A DNA stretch of 38,688 nt from a virus. Shown here one piece after another: positions 8,355 to 17,800 of the stretch. The translations under genes and the position numbers were made by a program. The number at the start of each line of letters is the position of its first letter. Position 1 is the stretch's first letter. The notes under the pieces are model-generated. The model was given only the letters and a program-made list of their open reading frames with translations, did not search any database and was not told the origin of the DNA. Where the stretch lies: the IMG/VR virus record IMGVR_UViG_3300024346_000198, positions 1-38,688 of that record; one strand, given 5' to 3'.

Positions 8355-8849
8355 ATGGCACTACCAAACAAAATAATGGCGGGTTTTAGCGCGGCGTTGT
8401 ATGCCCAATCAGGCGCAACCCCTACCGCGTTAACACTTGCCCAACTTTCAACCCTTGGCAATGTTTCGGGCATTGCAATTTCGGGTAATCTGATTCCAGT
8501 AGAAGCAGTACCCGCATTTGGGCAAGATGATGCCGTTGCTAGTTTCGGTGTAGCGGGTTCGCGTCAATCTGACAAAATCCCAACGCAATCCGCACCAACA
8601 TCACTTAGCGTTACTGCCGCATGGAATCCTAGCGACACAATGCTTTTGCTGATGCGCGGCGATGCCTATAGCGGCTTGATTGACCGTACTTTTGTAGTTA
8701 GTGCTACCGAAGGGTCAAACATCGTTTATTACGCCTTTAACGCCCGCGTAAGCCAGTTTACGATTGATTCAAGCCCTAGTGCTGAAGCCAAATGCAATTT
8801 CACCATTCACCCCCGTGGAAATCTCTACGGTTGGTCTAACAACGCCTAA
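8355..8849 (+). CDS. Major tail tube protein, copy 1
   Basis: A 164-residue tail-tube subunit that stacks as hexamers around the tape measure. It begins MALPNKIMAGFSAALYAQSG and ends FTIHPRGNLYGWSNNA, nearly the same as the next gene. The central block VEAVPAFGQDDAVASFGVAG is identical in the two. A clear Shine-Dalgarno sequence (AAGGAAC) lies about ten bases upstream, in keeping with high expression. Proximity to the tail terminator and later to the chaperone and tape measure supports the tube role. Confidence 0.75.
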   Translation: MALPNKIMAGFSAALYAQSGATPTALTLAQLSTLGNVSGIAISGNLIPVEAVPAFGQDDAVASFGVAGSRQSDKIPTQSAPTSLSVTAAWNPSDTMLLLMRGDAYSGLIDRTFVVSATEGSNIVYYAFNARVSQFTIDSSPSAEAKCNFTIHPRGNLYGWSNNA

Positions 8850-8858
8850 AGGAATATC

Positions 8859-9380
8859 ATGGCTTTACCAAATAAAGTTTTAGCGGGTTTTAGCGCATCG
8901 TTGTATATGCAAAGCGCGGCAACGCCTACACCCCTTACAACGGCAAACCTTTCCGTATGGACAGGGCAAGTTACAACCATCGTAGGCACGGCGGCTAATG
9001 GTACTGGTGGCGCGGGTGTATTGTTGCCCGTGGAAGCCGTACCCGCCTTTGGTCAAGATGATGCGGTTGCATCTTTTGGCGTAGCGGGTTCACGCCAAAG
9101 CGATAAGATTCCTACGCAATCTGCGCCTACATCGTTAAGCATTACCGCGGCTTGGAATCCAAGCGACACCGCCTTATTGCAAATCCGTTCTGATGCCTAC
9201 AACGGTACGGTTGACCGCACTTTTGTTGTTGCCGCGGTTGATGGTGCTAATACGGTTGCGTATGCGTTCAATGGTCGCGTTTCTCAATTCACAATTGATG
9301 CAAGCCCAAGCGCAGAAGCAAAATGTAACTTTACAATTCATCCGAGGGGCAACCAATACGGTTGGTCTAATAACACATGA
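8859..9380 (+). CDS. Major tail tube protein, copy 2 (tandem paralog)
   Basis: A 173-residue tandem paralog of the preceding tube protein. It differs mainly by an insertion near residues 33-52 (a Gly/Ala/Thr loop TAANGTGGAGVLLP). The segment from VEAVPAFGQDD through IPTQSAPTSLS and the C-terminal SQFTID.SPSAEAKCNFTIH are the same in protein sequence, but third codon positions have drifted widely. This indicates an old duplication kept under selection. The two subunits may alternate in the tube, or one may serve a specialised position such as the neck or tip. AGGAA precedes the ATG. Confidence 0.75.
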   Translation: MALPNKVLAGFSASLYMQSAATPTPLTTANLSVWTGQVTTIVGTAANGTGGAGVLLPVEAVPAFGQDDAVASFGVAGSRQSDKIPTQSAPTSLSITAAWNPSDTALLQIRSDAYNGTVDRTFVVAAVDGANTVAYAFNGRVSQFTIDASPSAEAKCNFTIHPRGNQYGWSNNT

Positions 9381-9550
9381 TGACCGTAGAACAAGCCGTA
9401 GAAGTTCTTAGCACTACCTACCAATCCCTAGATGCCGTTGCACAGGGAATGGTAGTAGATGTTGAAGAACTAGAAGATGCCATTGCCGCCGCCGAAGCAG
9501 ATTCAGTAGAAGCGGTATGTTTAAAAGTTCTAAGTAAATACAATACATAA
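9377..9550 (+). CDS. Small acidic protein of unknown function (57 aa)
   Basis: A 57-residue frame that starts inside the stop codon of the second tail-tube gene (ATGA overlap, with a second Met directly after) and ends one base before the next start. The product is strongly acidic and alanine-rich, with VVDVEELEDAIAAAEADSVE near residues 26-45, probably helical. Tight coupling on both sides supports it being a real gene. I do not recognise a family. Confidence 0.6.
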   Translation: MMTVEQAVEVLSTTYQSLDAVAQGMVVDVEELEDAIAAAEADSVEAVCLKVLSKYNT

Positions 9551-9551
9551 T

Positions 9552-9779
9552 ATGCAAACGACAATAAAAGACAGTAACGATTTATTGAACTTCTTGGTAG
9601 CCCAATCCGATTCGCGTAAGGATTGGTTTGGGTTTACCGCACAAAAATTAACTGCTATTTCTTTAGCGCATGACATTGCCGCAAACCATGCGGATAAGTT
9701 TACGCCTGATGAAATCGTTGATTATGTTCATACGCTAAATAACGCGTTGTATCAAAAGATTATTAAACCGATGGGCTAA
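9552..9779 (+). CDS. Unknown small helical protein (75 aa)
   Basis: A 75-residue protein between the tail-tube and gp10-like genes. It looks mostly helical: an N-terminal segment SNDLLNFLVAQSDSRKDWFG, then QKLTAISLAHDIAANHADKF and a C-terminal helix IVDYVHTLNNALYQKII. There is no signal peptide, membrane segment or metal motif. It is spaced by one base from the gene before and two from the gene after, so it is part of the late operon. Function unknown. Confidence 0.6.
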   Translation: MQTTIKDSNDLLNFLVAQSDSRKDWFGFTAQKLTAISLAHDIAANHADKFTPDEIVDYVHTLNNALYQKIIKPMG

Positions 9780-9781
9780 TC

Positions 9782-10342
9782 ATGTCGGGCGTTACTTATA
9801 CCGTTGAAGGCTTAAAAGATGTTCTTTTGGCTTTTGATGAACTAGCCCAAGAAATTGGCGATAAGGATGCCAAAAGCAAAATTTTAGTTCCCGCGGCACG
9901 GGAAGCAATGCGACCCGTTTTAACGATGGCTAAAATAAATGCGCCCAAAGATACAGGCGATTTATCACGCACATTACAAATTGAAGCCCGCCGCCCAACC
10001 AAGCGGGATATGCGTTCTAAGTATATTAACGAAACTGATAGCGTTATTGCACTTATAACAACAAAAGCATTTCCAAAAAAATTAAAAAAACAGTTTTACG
10101 AAGCCAATGCTTCGCTTTATGAAACTAATAAAGAAGCATATAAAAAGAAACTTAAAGAAACCAAAAAGAATTTAGGTTTTTTATCGGATGCAAGGGCAAT
10201 AGCGCAAGAATTTGGCACGGCTAGAAATGGCGCAAAACCATTTTTACGCCCTGCTTTAGAATCCCAATCTCAAAGTGTCGCTAAAAAGATTGGGGAAATT
10301 TTGGCAAGGCGAATGAATCAATACAAGGCAAAACAAAAATGA
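9782..10342 (+). CDS. HK97 gp10-like neck/tail completion protein
   Basis: A 186-residue protein of the HK97-gp10_like type. The N-terminal GLKDVLLAFDELAQEIGDK, the central helix ILVPAAREAMRPVLTMAK followed by INAPKDTGDLSRTLQIE (about 34-68), and the C-terminal AQEFGTARNGAKPFLRPALE (about 141-160) are the family's signature segments. It has a lysine-rich insertion near 101-130. These proteins usually lie between the head-closure and tail-terminator genes; here it sits after the tail-tube genes. It overlaps the next gene by four bases. Confidence 0.82.
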   Translation: MSGVTYTVEGLKDVLLAFDELAQEIGDKDAKSKILVPAAREAMRPVLTMAKINAPKDTGDLSRTLQIEARRPTKRDMRSKYINETDSVIALITTKAFPKKLKKQFYEANASLYETNKEAYKKKLKETKKNLGFLSDARAIAQEFGTARNGAKPFLRPALESQSQSVAKKIGEILARRMNQYKAKQK

Positions 10343-10821
10343 CAAAATTTAGTTCAGCGTTTGGGGATAAATACCAAACAAATAGAAAGAACCTTTTAAT
10401 TCGTTCATTTGAATTGGGCGGGCATACTTTTAAAGTACGCATACCTTTGGTTGCTGAATCGGATGCCATCTACAAAAAGGTTTCTGAACCCGATGAAGAA
10501 ACAATAGAAAAGGTTTATCAAGAAATTACCAAACCTTTGCGCCAATTTGAAAACAACCAAACCGAAGAATTTAAATTTACGGATGATGATATTTTGGTTG
10601 ACGGGCGTTCTATGCGCGAAGCCGCTAAAAACAAAGCCATTACCGAAGCCCGCATTACTGAATTTTTTAAGTTACTAGTTCCTGAAATGGAAGGCGTAAC
10701 CCTTGAAGATTTGACCTACGCGGATATTGAAGAAGAATTCCCTATTTCCGTGCAGATGCAGATTGTGGAAAAGATTGGCGAAGTTATTAGCCCGACCTAT
10801 AGGGAAGCGCGGGGAAACTAA
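10339..10821 (+). CDS. Tail assembly chaperone, short (G) product
   Basis: A 160-residue protein equivalent to lambda gpG, which coats and guides the tape measure during tail assembly. Features are an N-terminal beta part with RSFELGGHTFKVRIPLVAES, an acidic middle, and a C-terminal helix VQMQIVEKIGEVISPTYRE. Its last two codons GGA AAC form the slippery heptamer G GGA AAC just before the TAA stop, so a fraction of ribosomes should shift to the -1 frame and make a longer GT fusion. It overlaps the gp10-like gene by ATGA. Confidence 0.82.
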   Translation: MTKFSSAFGDKYQTNRKNLLIRSFELGGHTFKVRIPLVAESDAIYKKVSEPDEETIEKVYQEITKPLRQFENNQTEEFKFTDDDILVDGRSMREAAKNKAITEARITEFFKLLVPEMEGVTLEDLTYADIEEEFPISVQMQIVEKIGEVISPTYREARGN

Positions 10822-10869
10822 TAGGCTCGTTGAAAAGCCAATGCCTAGCCGCAATGATTTTCAACGGGC
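10812..10869 (+). other. Programmed -1 frameshift signal (slippery heptamer plus stem-loop)
   Basis: GGGAAAC (10812-10818) is a canonical X XXY YYZ heptamer, in register with the upstream gene and directly before its TAA stop. After a 6-base spacer, bases 10825-10836 pair with 10858-10869 to form a 12-bp stem (one U-G wobble) with a 21-base loop. Shifting at this point makes ribosomes continue into the next frame, which has no good start codon of its own. Confidence 0.9.
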
Positions 10870-11183
10870 ATACCCTAGAAACAATAGCCGAATTAGACGA
10901 TGTAACCTTGGTAAACATTCAAACAATGTATGCCGATGGAATGGTTGGAAATTACGGCGTTCTTACGCAATTGGCAACCCTAACTAACGGGGTGTTTAAT
11001 TACATGAGAACGGCAAATTCGCCCCCATATAAACTAGCCAACATTTTGGGTAGTGCGTATGATTACATCTACCCGCCTTTATCTGATGATAAGAAAAAAG
11101 CGGCGGTAAACGATAGCCTTTTAGCATTTATGCAACAGGCACAAGGATTTGATAAAACATTGTTTGGGGTAAAAGATGGCTAA
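10818..11183 (+). CDS. Tail assembly chaperone T extension, made by -1 frameshift
   Basis: This frame is the T part of the GT tail chaperone fusion. After slippage at 10812-10818 translation continues at 10818 as LIGSLKSQCLAAMIFNGHTL and onward, giving a fusion of about 281 residues (160 from G plus 121). The frame is closed by a stop at 10800-10802. Its only early start is a TTG at 10830 inside the stem-loop with no ribosome binding site, so separate translation is unlikely. The T domain binds the tape measure and recruits tube subunits. It overlaps the tape measure start by eight bases. Confidence 0.85.
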   Translation, partial: LIGSLKSQCLAAMIFNGHTLETIAELDDVTLVNIQTMYADGMVGNYGVLTQLATLTNGVFNYMRTANSPPYKLANILGSAYDYIYPPLSDDKKKAAVNDSLLAFMQQAQGFDKTLFGVKDG

Positions 11184-13176
11184 TATGATTGCCCGCCTTG
11201 GCGTAAACCTTGGTTTAAATACCGCGGAGTTCAACAAAGGACTTGCTGAAGCGGGAAAGAAACTTGAACAATTTAGCCAAACCGCGGAAAAGTTTGGAAA
11301 GATTGGCGCAACCGCCTTGGTTGCCGCTAGTGCCGCCGCACTTCAATACGCCGATGAATTAGCCGATGTAGCCAAAGCCAATGATGTGGCTATTGCAACG
11401 GTTCTTAAACTTTCTAACGCTTTGGGCAATGCGGGCGGCAAAGCAAACGATACAGGAAAACTTTTAGCATCGTTTACAAAGTTTATTGATGAAGCCGCGG
11501 GCGGTTCTTTGCAAGCACAAAAAACCGCAATTATGTTAGGTTTAAGCCTTAAAGATTTAGGTAAACTTTCAGAAGAAGAATTATTAAATAAAGTTGTTAA
11601 AAATCTTGGGTCAATGGATGATTCCGTTACCCGCAATGCCAAAGCAATGGAAGTTTTTGGCAAAGCCGCTAAAGGTGTAGATTTTGTTGGACTTGCCGAA
11701 GATATGGGCAAGGCTAATAAACTAACTGATGACCAAGCAATTGGAATTCAAAAAGCCGCTGATGCCTACGATATGTTGGCACAAAATGCGCGTGACACGA
11801 TGGTAATTCTTAGCGCGGCACTTGGGCCAGTTCTTAAAACAACGCTAGATTACATAAAAGACATGAAAGGCGAAACTAGCCTTTTAGGTGAAATCTTTAA
11901 AACTGTATTTCAAACCGTTGCGGTTCTTGGGGCTAATGTTGCGTTTGTGTTTAAAGGTATTGCCGATGAACTGGTGCATACCTATCAAAACGCAAAGATT
12001 CTTGTTACAGAAGGCGTTGATGCCGCTATTGCCGCCAATAAAAAATACGATGCCTACCGCGCATCACAACGCCAAAATTTAGATTTCTTTGAATCCCAAA
12101 TTATGGGTACAAGTTACGGGCGTAGTGGCGTACATCCTGACCGTACCGATAACAAATCGCCCGCCGCTAGTGTGGGTAGAACTGTTACTAAAGCCCGCGA
12201 TAAAGATGCTGAAGAAGCCGAACGCCGCAGATTAAAAATGATTGCGGATTTAAACCGCGAAGCACAAAGGTACGCAAAACTTCTTTTGGATATTGAAGGG
12301 CAACAAGTAGCGGCATACACAAACGAAGCCAAACGTATTGAAAAAGAACAACGCGGCTTAGAAATTAAAAATCAGTTGTTATTTATTGACCAAAAAACAA
12401 TTGATATGAGGTCAGAAGATGCAAATTTAACACGCGATTTATATTTATCAGAACAAAAGCGTTTAGATGCTATTCAAGAAATTAACCGAAATAATCTTTT
12501 AGATGCTGATGGAAAAGAACAATTAGTAGCAAGGGAAAATGCATTAGCCGATGCGACAGAACGCTATCTACGCGCACAAAATCAAGCGGTTAAAGCGCAA
12601 CGCGAAGGAACTGGCGAACAAGGTTTCTTAAAAGAAGGCGCAAAGTTTTTCCGCGATTTGCCTACCGATTTAGAAAACGGCGCAAAAGCGTTTCAATCAG
12701 TAATGGGCAACATGGAAAGCGCGTTAGATAATTTTGTTCGCACGGGCAAGTTATCGTTTAAGAGTTTGGCGCGTAGCATTATTCAAGATTTGATTGCTAT
12801 TCAATTACGCGCATCGGCTACAGGAATATTTAAACAATTGTTTGGGATGTACGCGGGCGGCGGCTTTGGTACTGGCAACGCCTTTGGCAATCAAGACCTT
12901 GGCGGGTATTTGGCAGAAGGCGGTTCTGCTAATGCCAATACGCCTTATGTTGTCGGTGAACGCGGCCCTGAACTGTTTGTACCCCGTTCATCAGGTACAG
13001 TAATTCCTAACCATGCTTTAGCGGGCGCGGGCGGTACTACGATGGTTACAAACAACTACATTAACGCCATTGATACTAAATCGTTTGAAGAACGCCTATA
13101 CGGTAGTTCTAACGCGATTTGGGCGGCAAATCAGTATGCCAATAAATCGTTGGCGGTGAATAGGGGTCGGGCATGA
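11176..13176 (+). CDS. Tail tape measure protein
   Basis: A 666-residue protein that sets tail length; at about 0.15 nm per residue this suggests a tail near 100 nm. The N-terminal NLGLNTAEFNKGLAEAGKKL opening is typical of lambda-type tape measures. A hydrophobic, alanine-rich section lies near 35-60 and again at 200-270. A long charged helical region with many Lys/Glu/Gln spans 335-475. The C-terminus has the classic glycine-rich MYAGGGFG..LAEGG segment followed by VVGERGPELFVP and GTVIPNHAL. It follows the frameshifted chaperone, the standard order. Confidence 0.93.
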   Translation: MANMIARLGVNLGLNTAEFNKGLAEAGKKLEQFSQTAEKFGKIGATALVAASAAALQYADELADVAKANDVAIATVLKLSNALGNAGGKANDTGKLLASFTKFIDEAAGGSLQAQKTAIMLGLSLKDLGKLSEEELLNKVVKNLGSMDDSVTRNAKAMEVFGKAAKGVDFVGLAEDMGKANKLTDDQAIGIQKAADAYDMLAQNARDTMVILSAALGPVLKTTLDYIKDMKGETSLLGEIFKTVFQTVAVLGANVAFVFKGIADELVHTYQNAKILVTEGVDAAIAANKKYDAYRASQRQNLDFFESQIMGTSYGRSGVHPDRTDNKSPAASVGRTVTKARDKDAEEAERRRLKMIADLNREAQRYAKLLLDIEGQQVAAYTNEAKRIEKEQRGLEIKNQLLFIDQKTIDMRSEDANLTRDLYLSEQKRLDAIQEINRNNLLDADGKEQLVARENALADATERYLRAQNQAVKAQREGTGEQGFLKEGAKFFRDLPTDLENGAKAFQSVMGNMESALDNFVRTGKLSFKSLARSIIQDLIAIQLRASATGIFKQLFGMYAGGGFGTGNAFGNQDLGGYLAEGGSANANTPYVVGERGPELFVPRSSGTVIPNHALAGAGGTTMVTNNYINAIDTKSFEERLYGSSNAIWAANQYANKSLAVNRGRA

Positions 13177-13769
13177 GTTTCCAAACCATCTTTGAAATAC
13201 AACAATCAATGACGGTAAACAACCGCCGTATGGTTGGACAACAAGTAGCGCGTAGCGGTTATATCACCGTAGCGCAATACCTAACCGCCGTACCTTGGGT
13301 GTTTACTATCCAACCCCATGCTTATCTTTACTATCCACAAGTACGGGATATTATTCAAGCCATTGATAACAAAGATAGGCAATTGCCTGAAACAATTACT
13401 TTTAATACTACTAATCTTGCTTGGTTTAATAAAATGCGTGGCACGGCTACCGCGGCAACTTTAAACGGTGCGCCCGCGGCTAATACGCAAACACTTGCTT
13501 TAACTTCTAACGGAACATTTAAAGCGGGCGATTTCATTATGATTAACGGATACACCTACAAGATAACCGCCGATAGCGCGGGTTCATCAGTAGGCATTAA
13601 CCGCCCGTTGATTGGTACGCCCGCATCAGGAACAACGGTTAGCATTGGCAATGCTTGCACATTTACGGTGGTTGCAGAATCTTGCCCAACCTATACACTT
13701 AACCCAATGACGGATGGCGCGTTTGTGCAATGGGATGCGCCGTTTGTTTTCCGTGAGTACATAACATGA
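13173..13769 (+). CDS. Distal tail / minor tail protein (gpM-like position)
   Basis: A 198-residue protein directly after the tape measure, where siphophages encode the distal tail or gpM-like protein that starts the tail tip. The N-terminal half (about 1-70) forms an outer frame. An inserted beta domain (about 85-170) contains FKAGDFIMINGYTYKI and VGINRPLIGTP, a pattern often seen as a carbohydrate-binding-like insertion in minor tail proteins. The last residues VQWDAPFVFREY return to the frame. It overlaps both neighbours by four bases (ATGA). Family assignment is by position and pattern only. Confidence 0.6.
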   Translation: MSFQTIFEIQQSMTVNNRRMVGQQVARSGYITVAQYLTAVPWVFTIQPHAYLYYPQVRDIIQAIDNKDRQLPETITFNTTNLAWFNKMRGTATAATLNGAPAANTQTLALTSNGTFKAGDFIMINGYTYKITADSAGSSVGINRPLIGTPASGTTVSIGNACTFTVVAESCPTYTLNPMTDGAFVQWDAPFVFREYIT

Positions 13770-14419
13770 CAACAATTAACGCCGTAACTGGTTCACAAAT
13801 CAACCATGCGGAATTTGTAAAACTTACCGTTGGCAATGCCGCTACGGTTTACACATTCTGCAACGCCGCCGCACCTATCACGGTTGGCGGCATTACCTTT
13901 GCTAACCTTGGTGCGTTGCTTAATGTTGGTGATGTTCAACGCGACATTAAAGCAACATCGGATGACATGACCATTGCATTGACGGGCATTGACCCAACCA
14001 ATGTAGGCATTATTCTTGGCAATGATATTAAAGGTTCGTTGGTAGAAGTATGGCGTGGGTTCTTTGACAGTAATAACCAAATCATTACAACGCCTACAAC
14101 GCAATTCTTTAAACGCTACCAAGGCATCATCAATAGCGTTTCAATTACCGAAGATTTCAATAGCGAAGCAAGAACTAGGATTGCAACTTGTTCTATTTCT
14201 TGTTCATCAATGCGGCGCATTTTGGAAAACAGATTGTCGGGCGTTAAAACCAATCAGAACAATTGGCAATTTATTTATACGGGCGATACTTCAATGAACC
14301 GTGTAGCACAAATTTCAAACACCTATTTTGATTTTGGTTCGCCGCCAATGACACAAACACAAGCAAGTGAAACTACAGTAACAATGGATAACAATAGTGG
14401 AGGTGGTGACGCACCATGA
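13766..14419 (+). CDS. Minor tail protein, gpL/baseplate-hub-like (DUF2163-like)
   Basis: A 217-residue protein in the place of lambda gpL or the DUF2163 hub protein. The first half has beta-rich VKLTVGNAATVYTFCNAAAP and DVQRDIKATSDDMTIALTGI. The second half ends with the recognisable MRRILENRLSGVKTNQNNW and FIYTGDTSMNRVAQIS followed by FDFGSPP. This last block is a recurrent feature of hub proteins that join the distal tail ring to the tip. Several cysteines (CSISCSS) could bind a metal cluster as in gpL, but this is weak. It ends with a short Gly/Asp-rich tail. Confidence 0.6.
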   Translation: MTTINAVTGSQINHAEFVKLTVGNAATVYTFCNAAAPITVGGITFANLGALLNVGDVQRDIKATSDDMTIALTGIDPTNVGIILGNDIKGSLVEVWRGFFDSNNQIITTPTTQFFKRYQGIINSVSITEDFNSEARTRIATCSISCSSMRRILENRLSGVKTNQNNWQFIYTGDTSMNRVAQISNTYFDFGSPPMTQTQASETTVTMDNNSGGGDAP

Positions 14420-14862
14420 TAAGACAAGCGACAAGATACGATATACCTAGACTGTTAGAAATTGTGGAGGCATACGCTTATGAAAACCCTATTAAAAAAC
14501 TTGGTGAATCGTGTAACCACTTTCCCCGCTATGTTGAAGAACTATTGTTTAGCATCATTCAAGGGCGTGGGTTTATTTTTGTGGACTCGAATCTTAGAGG
14601 TGCAATCGTGGCTTATAAAAGTTCTAACATTTGGTCACCCAAAGTAAAAGAATTAAACGAACTATTGTGGTGGGTTGAACCTGAATATCGCAATGGTACG
14701 GTTGGCGGGCGGCTTTGGAAAGCGTTTGATGAACGCGCACAAGCGATGTTAAAAGCGGGCGATGTAGATTTTGTTTGCACTTCAATTTCTGCTAACGGGC
14801 CGTTGATTGATTACACGCGCAGGGGATACAAAGCCCTTGGCGCAACTTTTGTTAGGGAATAA
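14416..14862 (+). CDS. GNAT-family acetyltransferase inside the tail operon
   Basis: A 148-residue GNAT protein. The start MIRQATRYDIPRLLEIVEAY is the usual N-terminal strand and helix. The central ELLWWVEPEYRNGTVGGRLW (about 77-96) matches motif A, with RNGTVGG in place of the acetyl-CoA pyrophosphate loop (R/Q-x-x-G-x-G/A). The end FVCTSISANGPLIDYTRRGY and KALGATFVRE gives the last strand pair. The acceptor is unknown; it could modify a phage tail protein or a host target. It overlaps the hub gene by ATGA and lies two bases before the tip protein gene. Confidence 0.8.
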   Translation: MIRQATRYDIPRLLEIVEAYAYENPIKKLGESCNHFPRYVEELLFSIIQGRGFIFVDSNLRGAIVAYKSSNIWSPKVKELNELLWWVEPEYRNGTVGGRLWKAFDERAQAMLKAGDVDFVCTSISANGPLIDYTRRGYKALGATFVRE

Positions 14863-14864
14863 AA

Positions 14865-17800
14865 ATGGTTTGGACATTATTAGCGGCGGCGGCATCATCC
14901 CTAGCGACCGCTACAGGAATTAGTATAGCGGCGGCAACATTTGCCGTTAACTTTGCCCTTTCATACGTTGTTACCCGTATCTTTGCGGAAAATCCCGAAC
15001 AACAACAAGACATGGGCGTTAGGCAACAAGTACCGCCAAGCGCAGTAAATGCAATTCCTATTGTGTACGGCAATGCCTACATGGGCGGCACATTTGTTGA
15101 TGCGGTTTTGACTACCGACCAAAAAACAATGTACTACGTTTTGGCTATCTCAAGCATTAGCCCAAATGGTCAATTTACATTTGACACCGCCGATATGTAT
15201 TTTGGCGACCGAACTATTGTTTTTGGAACAGGCGCAGATAGCACAAAAGTTATTAAGTTAATTGATGAAGCGGGAAATGAAAACACAAAGATTAGCGGCA
15301 ATCTTTACATCAATCTTTATACATCTACCGATGCGGGCGTAATTACATCTAGCAATGGTGCATCAGCACCTAGTACGGTTATGGGCGGTTCTGATATTGC
15401 CGTTGGTCAGCGTTGGACAGGAACGCGGCAGATGAACGGTTTGGGTTTTGCTATTGTTAAACTAATTTACAACCGCGATGCTGACACTACACAACTTTCC
15501 CCAATTACTTTTAAAGTTAGTCACACACTAAATGGAACTGGTGTAGCCAAAGCGGGTGATGTTTGGTATGACTACATGACCAACGCGGTTTATGGCGGTG
15601 CGGTAGATGCCGCGTTTGTAAATAGCACAAGCGCAACCGCTTTAAACACTTACGGCGACCAAACAATTACATTTACCAATTCAAGCGGCAACCCCGCTAC
15701 ACAAGCGCGTTACCGAATTAACGGCGTATTAGATGCAGGGCAATCGGTTCTTTCTAATGTTGACCGCATTATGTCGGCGTGTGATTCATGGATGACCTAT
15801 AACGCCGCATTGGGTCAATGGTCGGTAGTGGTTAATAAAGCCGAATCTACCGCTTATGCGTTTACTGACAACAACATTATTGGCGAAATCCGCGTTAGTG
15901 CGACCGACATTACAACTTCAATAAATCAAGTTGAAGCGCGATTCCCGTTTAAAGAAAACCGCGACCAAGCCGCATTTGTAAACATTGAAACACCTAGCGG
16001 TTTACTGTATCCCAATGAACCCGTTAACAAGTATTCAATTACTTATGACTTGGTTAATGATTCGGTGCAAGCAAGTTACCTTGCAAATCGTTTATTAGAA
16101 CAAGCCCGCGAAGATTTAATTGTAGGTTTCAGCACTACATATTACGGCATCCAAGTTGATGCGGGCGATGTAGTTAGCGTTACCAATTCTGATTACGGTT
16201 GGAACGCAAAACTATTCCGCGTGATGAAAGTTAACGAAGCATCATTACCCGATGGTTCATTAGGCGCAAAATTGGAGATGTCAGAATACAACGCGCAAGT
16301 TTATGATGATGCAACCATTCAGCAATTTACGCCCGTGCCTAATTCGGGTTTGCCATCGGTTAGTTATTTTTCACCATTAGCCGCACCTACTGTTACAGGA
16401 TTTGCAACTGCAACCATTCCGTATATCAATGTTCAGGTTTTTATTCCAACAACGGGGCGCGTAACTTTTGGTAATTTGTTTTGGACTACAAGCGCAACGC
16501 CAACATCTGCTGATTGGAAGTTGGTAACAAGCGCATCTACAACCGATGGTCAACCCGTTACCAATGGTACTTATTACACATTTGCCAACATCACACTAAA
16601 CACGGGTACTTATTACTTTGCCTATATGGTTGGCAATGATGTAACAAGTTCAGTATTAAGCCCTATTAGCGCGGCATTAGTTTGGAATCCCGTAGCGGGC
16701 GCAGGGCCTACAGGCCCAACGGGTACTACAGGGCCAACAGGCACTACAGGCGGTAGCGGCGATTCGGTTGATATAATTTTTAAGCGTTCAGCAACGCAAC
16801 CCGCAACACCATCACCATCAGTAGGAACGCCCGCAACTTGGTATTCTGATGTTAATTCCGTACCCGCGGGAACTGACCCAATTTGGTCATCAGTAGGAAC
16901 AAATACGGGAACTGGCACAAATTACACTTGGCAAACGCCGCTTCTAATTGAAGGTCAAAATGGAACTGATGGTTTGTCGGTTGCCGAACTTTTAATTTAT
17001 ATCAGGGCTACATCTACACCATCTACACCAACTGGCGGTAGTTATAACTTTACAACGCAAACATTAACTGCGCCGACAAGTTGGTTTTCGTATGTTCCTA
17101 GTGGAACTGACCCCGTTTATACATCGCGTAGCGTTGCATCTATTCAAGGAACAACGGGTACAGATTCATCATTAACTTGGACTACACCAACGCTAAGTTT
17201 TCAAAATGGCGCAACTGGCCCAACAGGAACAACAGGCCCTACAGGGGCATCAATAACAGGGCCAAATGGCTTGGTTGGCTTGTCATCCTTAACTGCATAC
17301 TATGTTCAAGCGCAAAACCTTTCTGCCCCAACATTTACTACGCCTACGACAGGGCCTAATGCGCCAACTACGCCCGTTGTTTGGTCATTAACTACGCCCG
17401 CGGTAGCAGTAGGTCAAGTTCTTTGGTACATCCAAGGTAGATACAACGCTAATGCCGTAACTGTAGATGGCGTAGGTGCGGGGCAAACCGCTTGGACAGG
17501 GCCAGTAGCGGCAAGCATTTTTCAAGATATTCGTTCTGACAATTGGAATGGCGGCGTTCCAACAACTAACGCACCTACTGGAACTGTTGGTTACTACATA
17601 AAGCAATCAAACGGCAATATGTATTTGAATAGCGTTTATGCTAGAGGTGTTGCCCAATTTGATGGTGCAAATTCAACAAGTGCAGGTAATTCTGCAATTC
17701 TTGGCAACAATACTTTATCGCAACCAATTGGCGTAACTGGATTTACGCAACCCACAGTTGTTGGATATGGTGTCTATGGATATAACTCAACTGCGGCATC

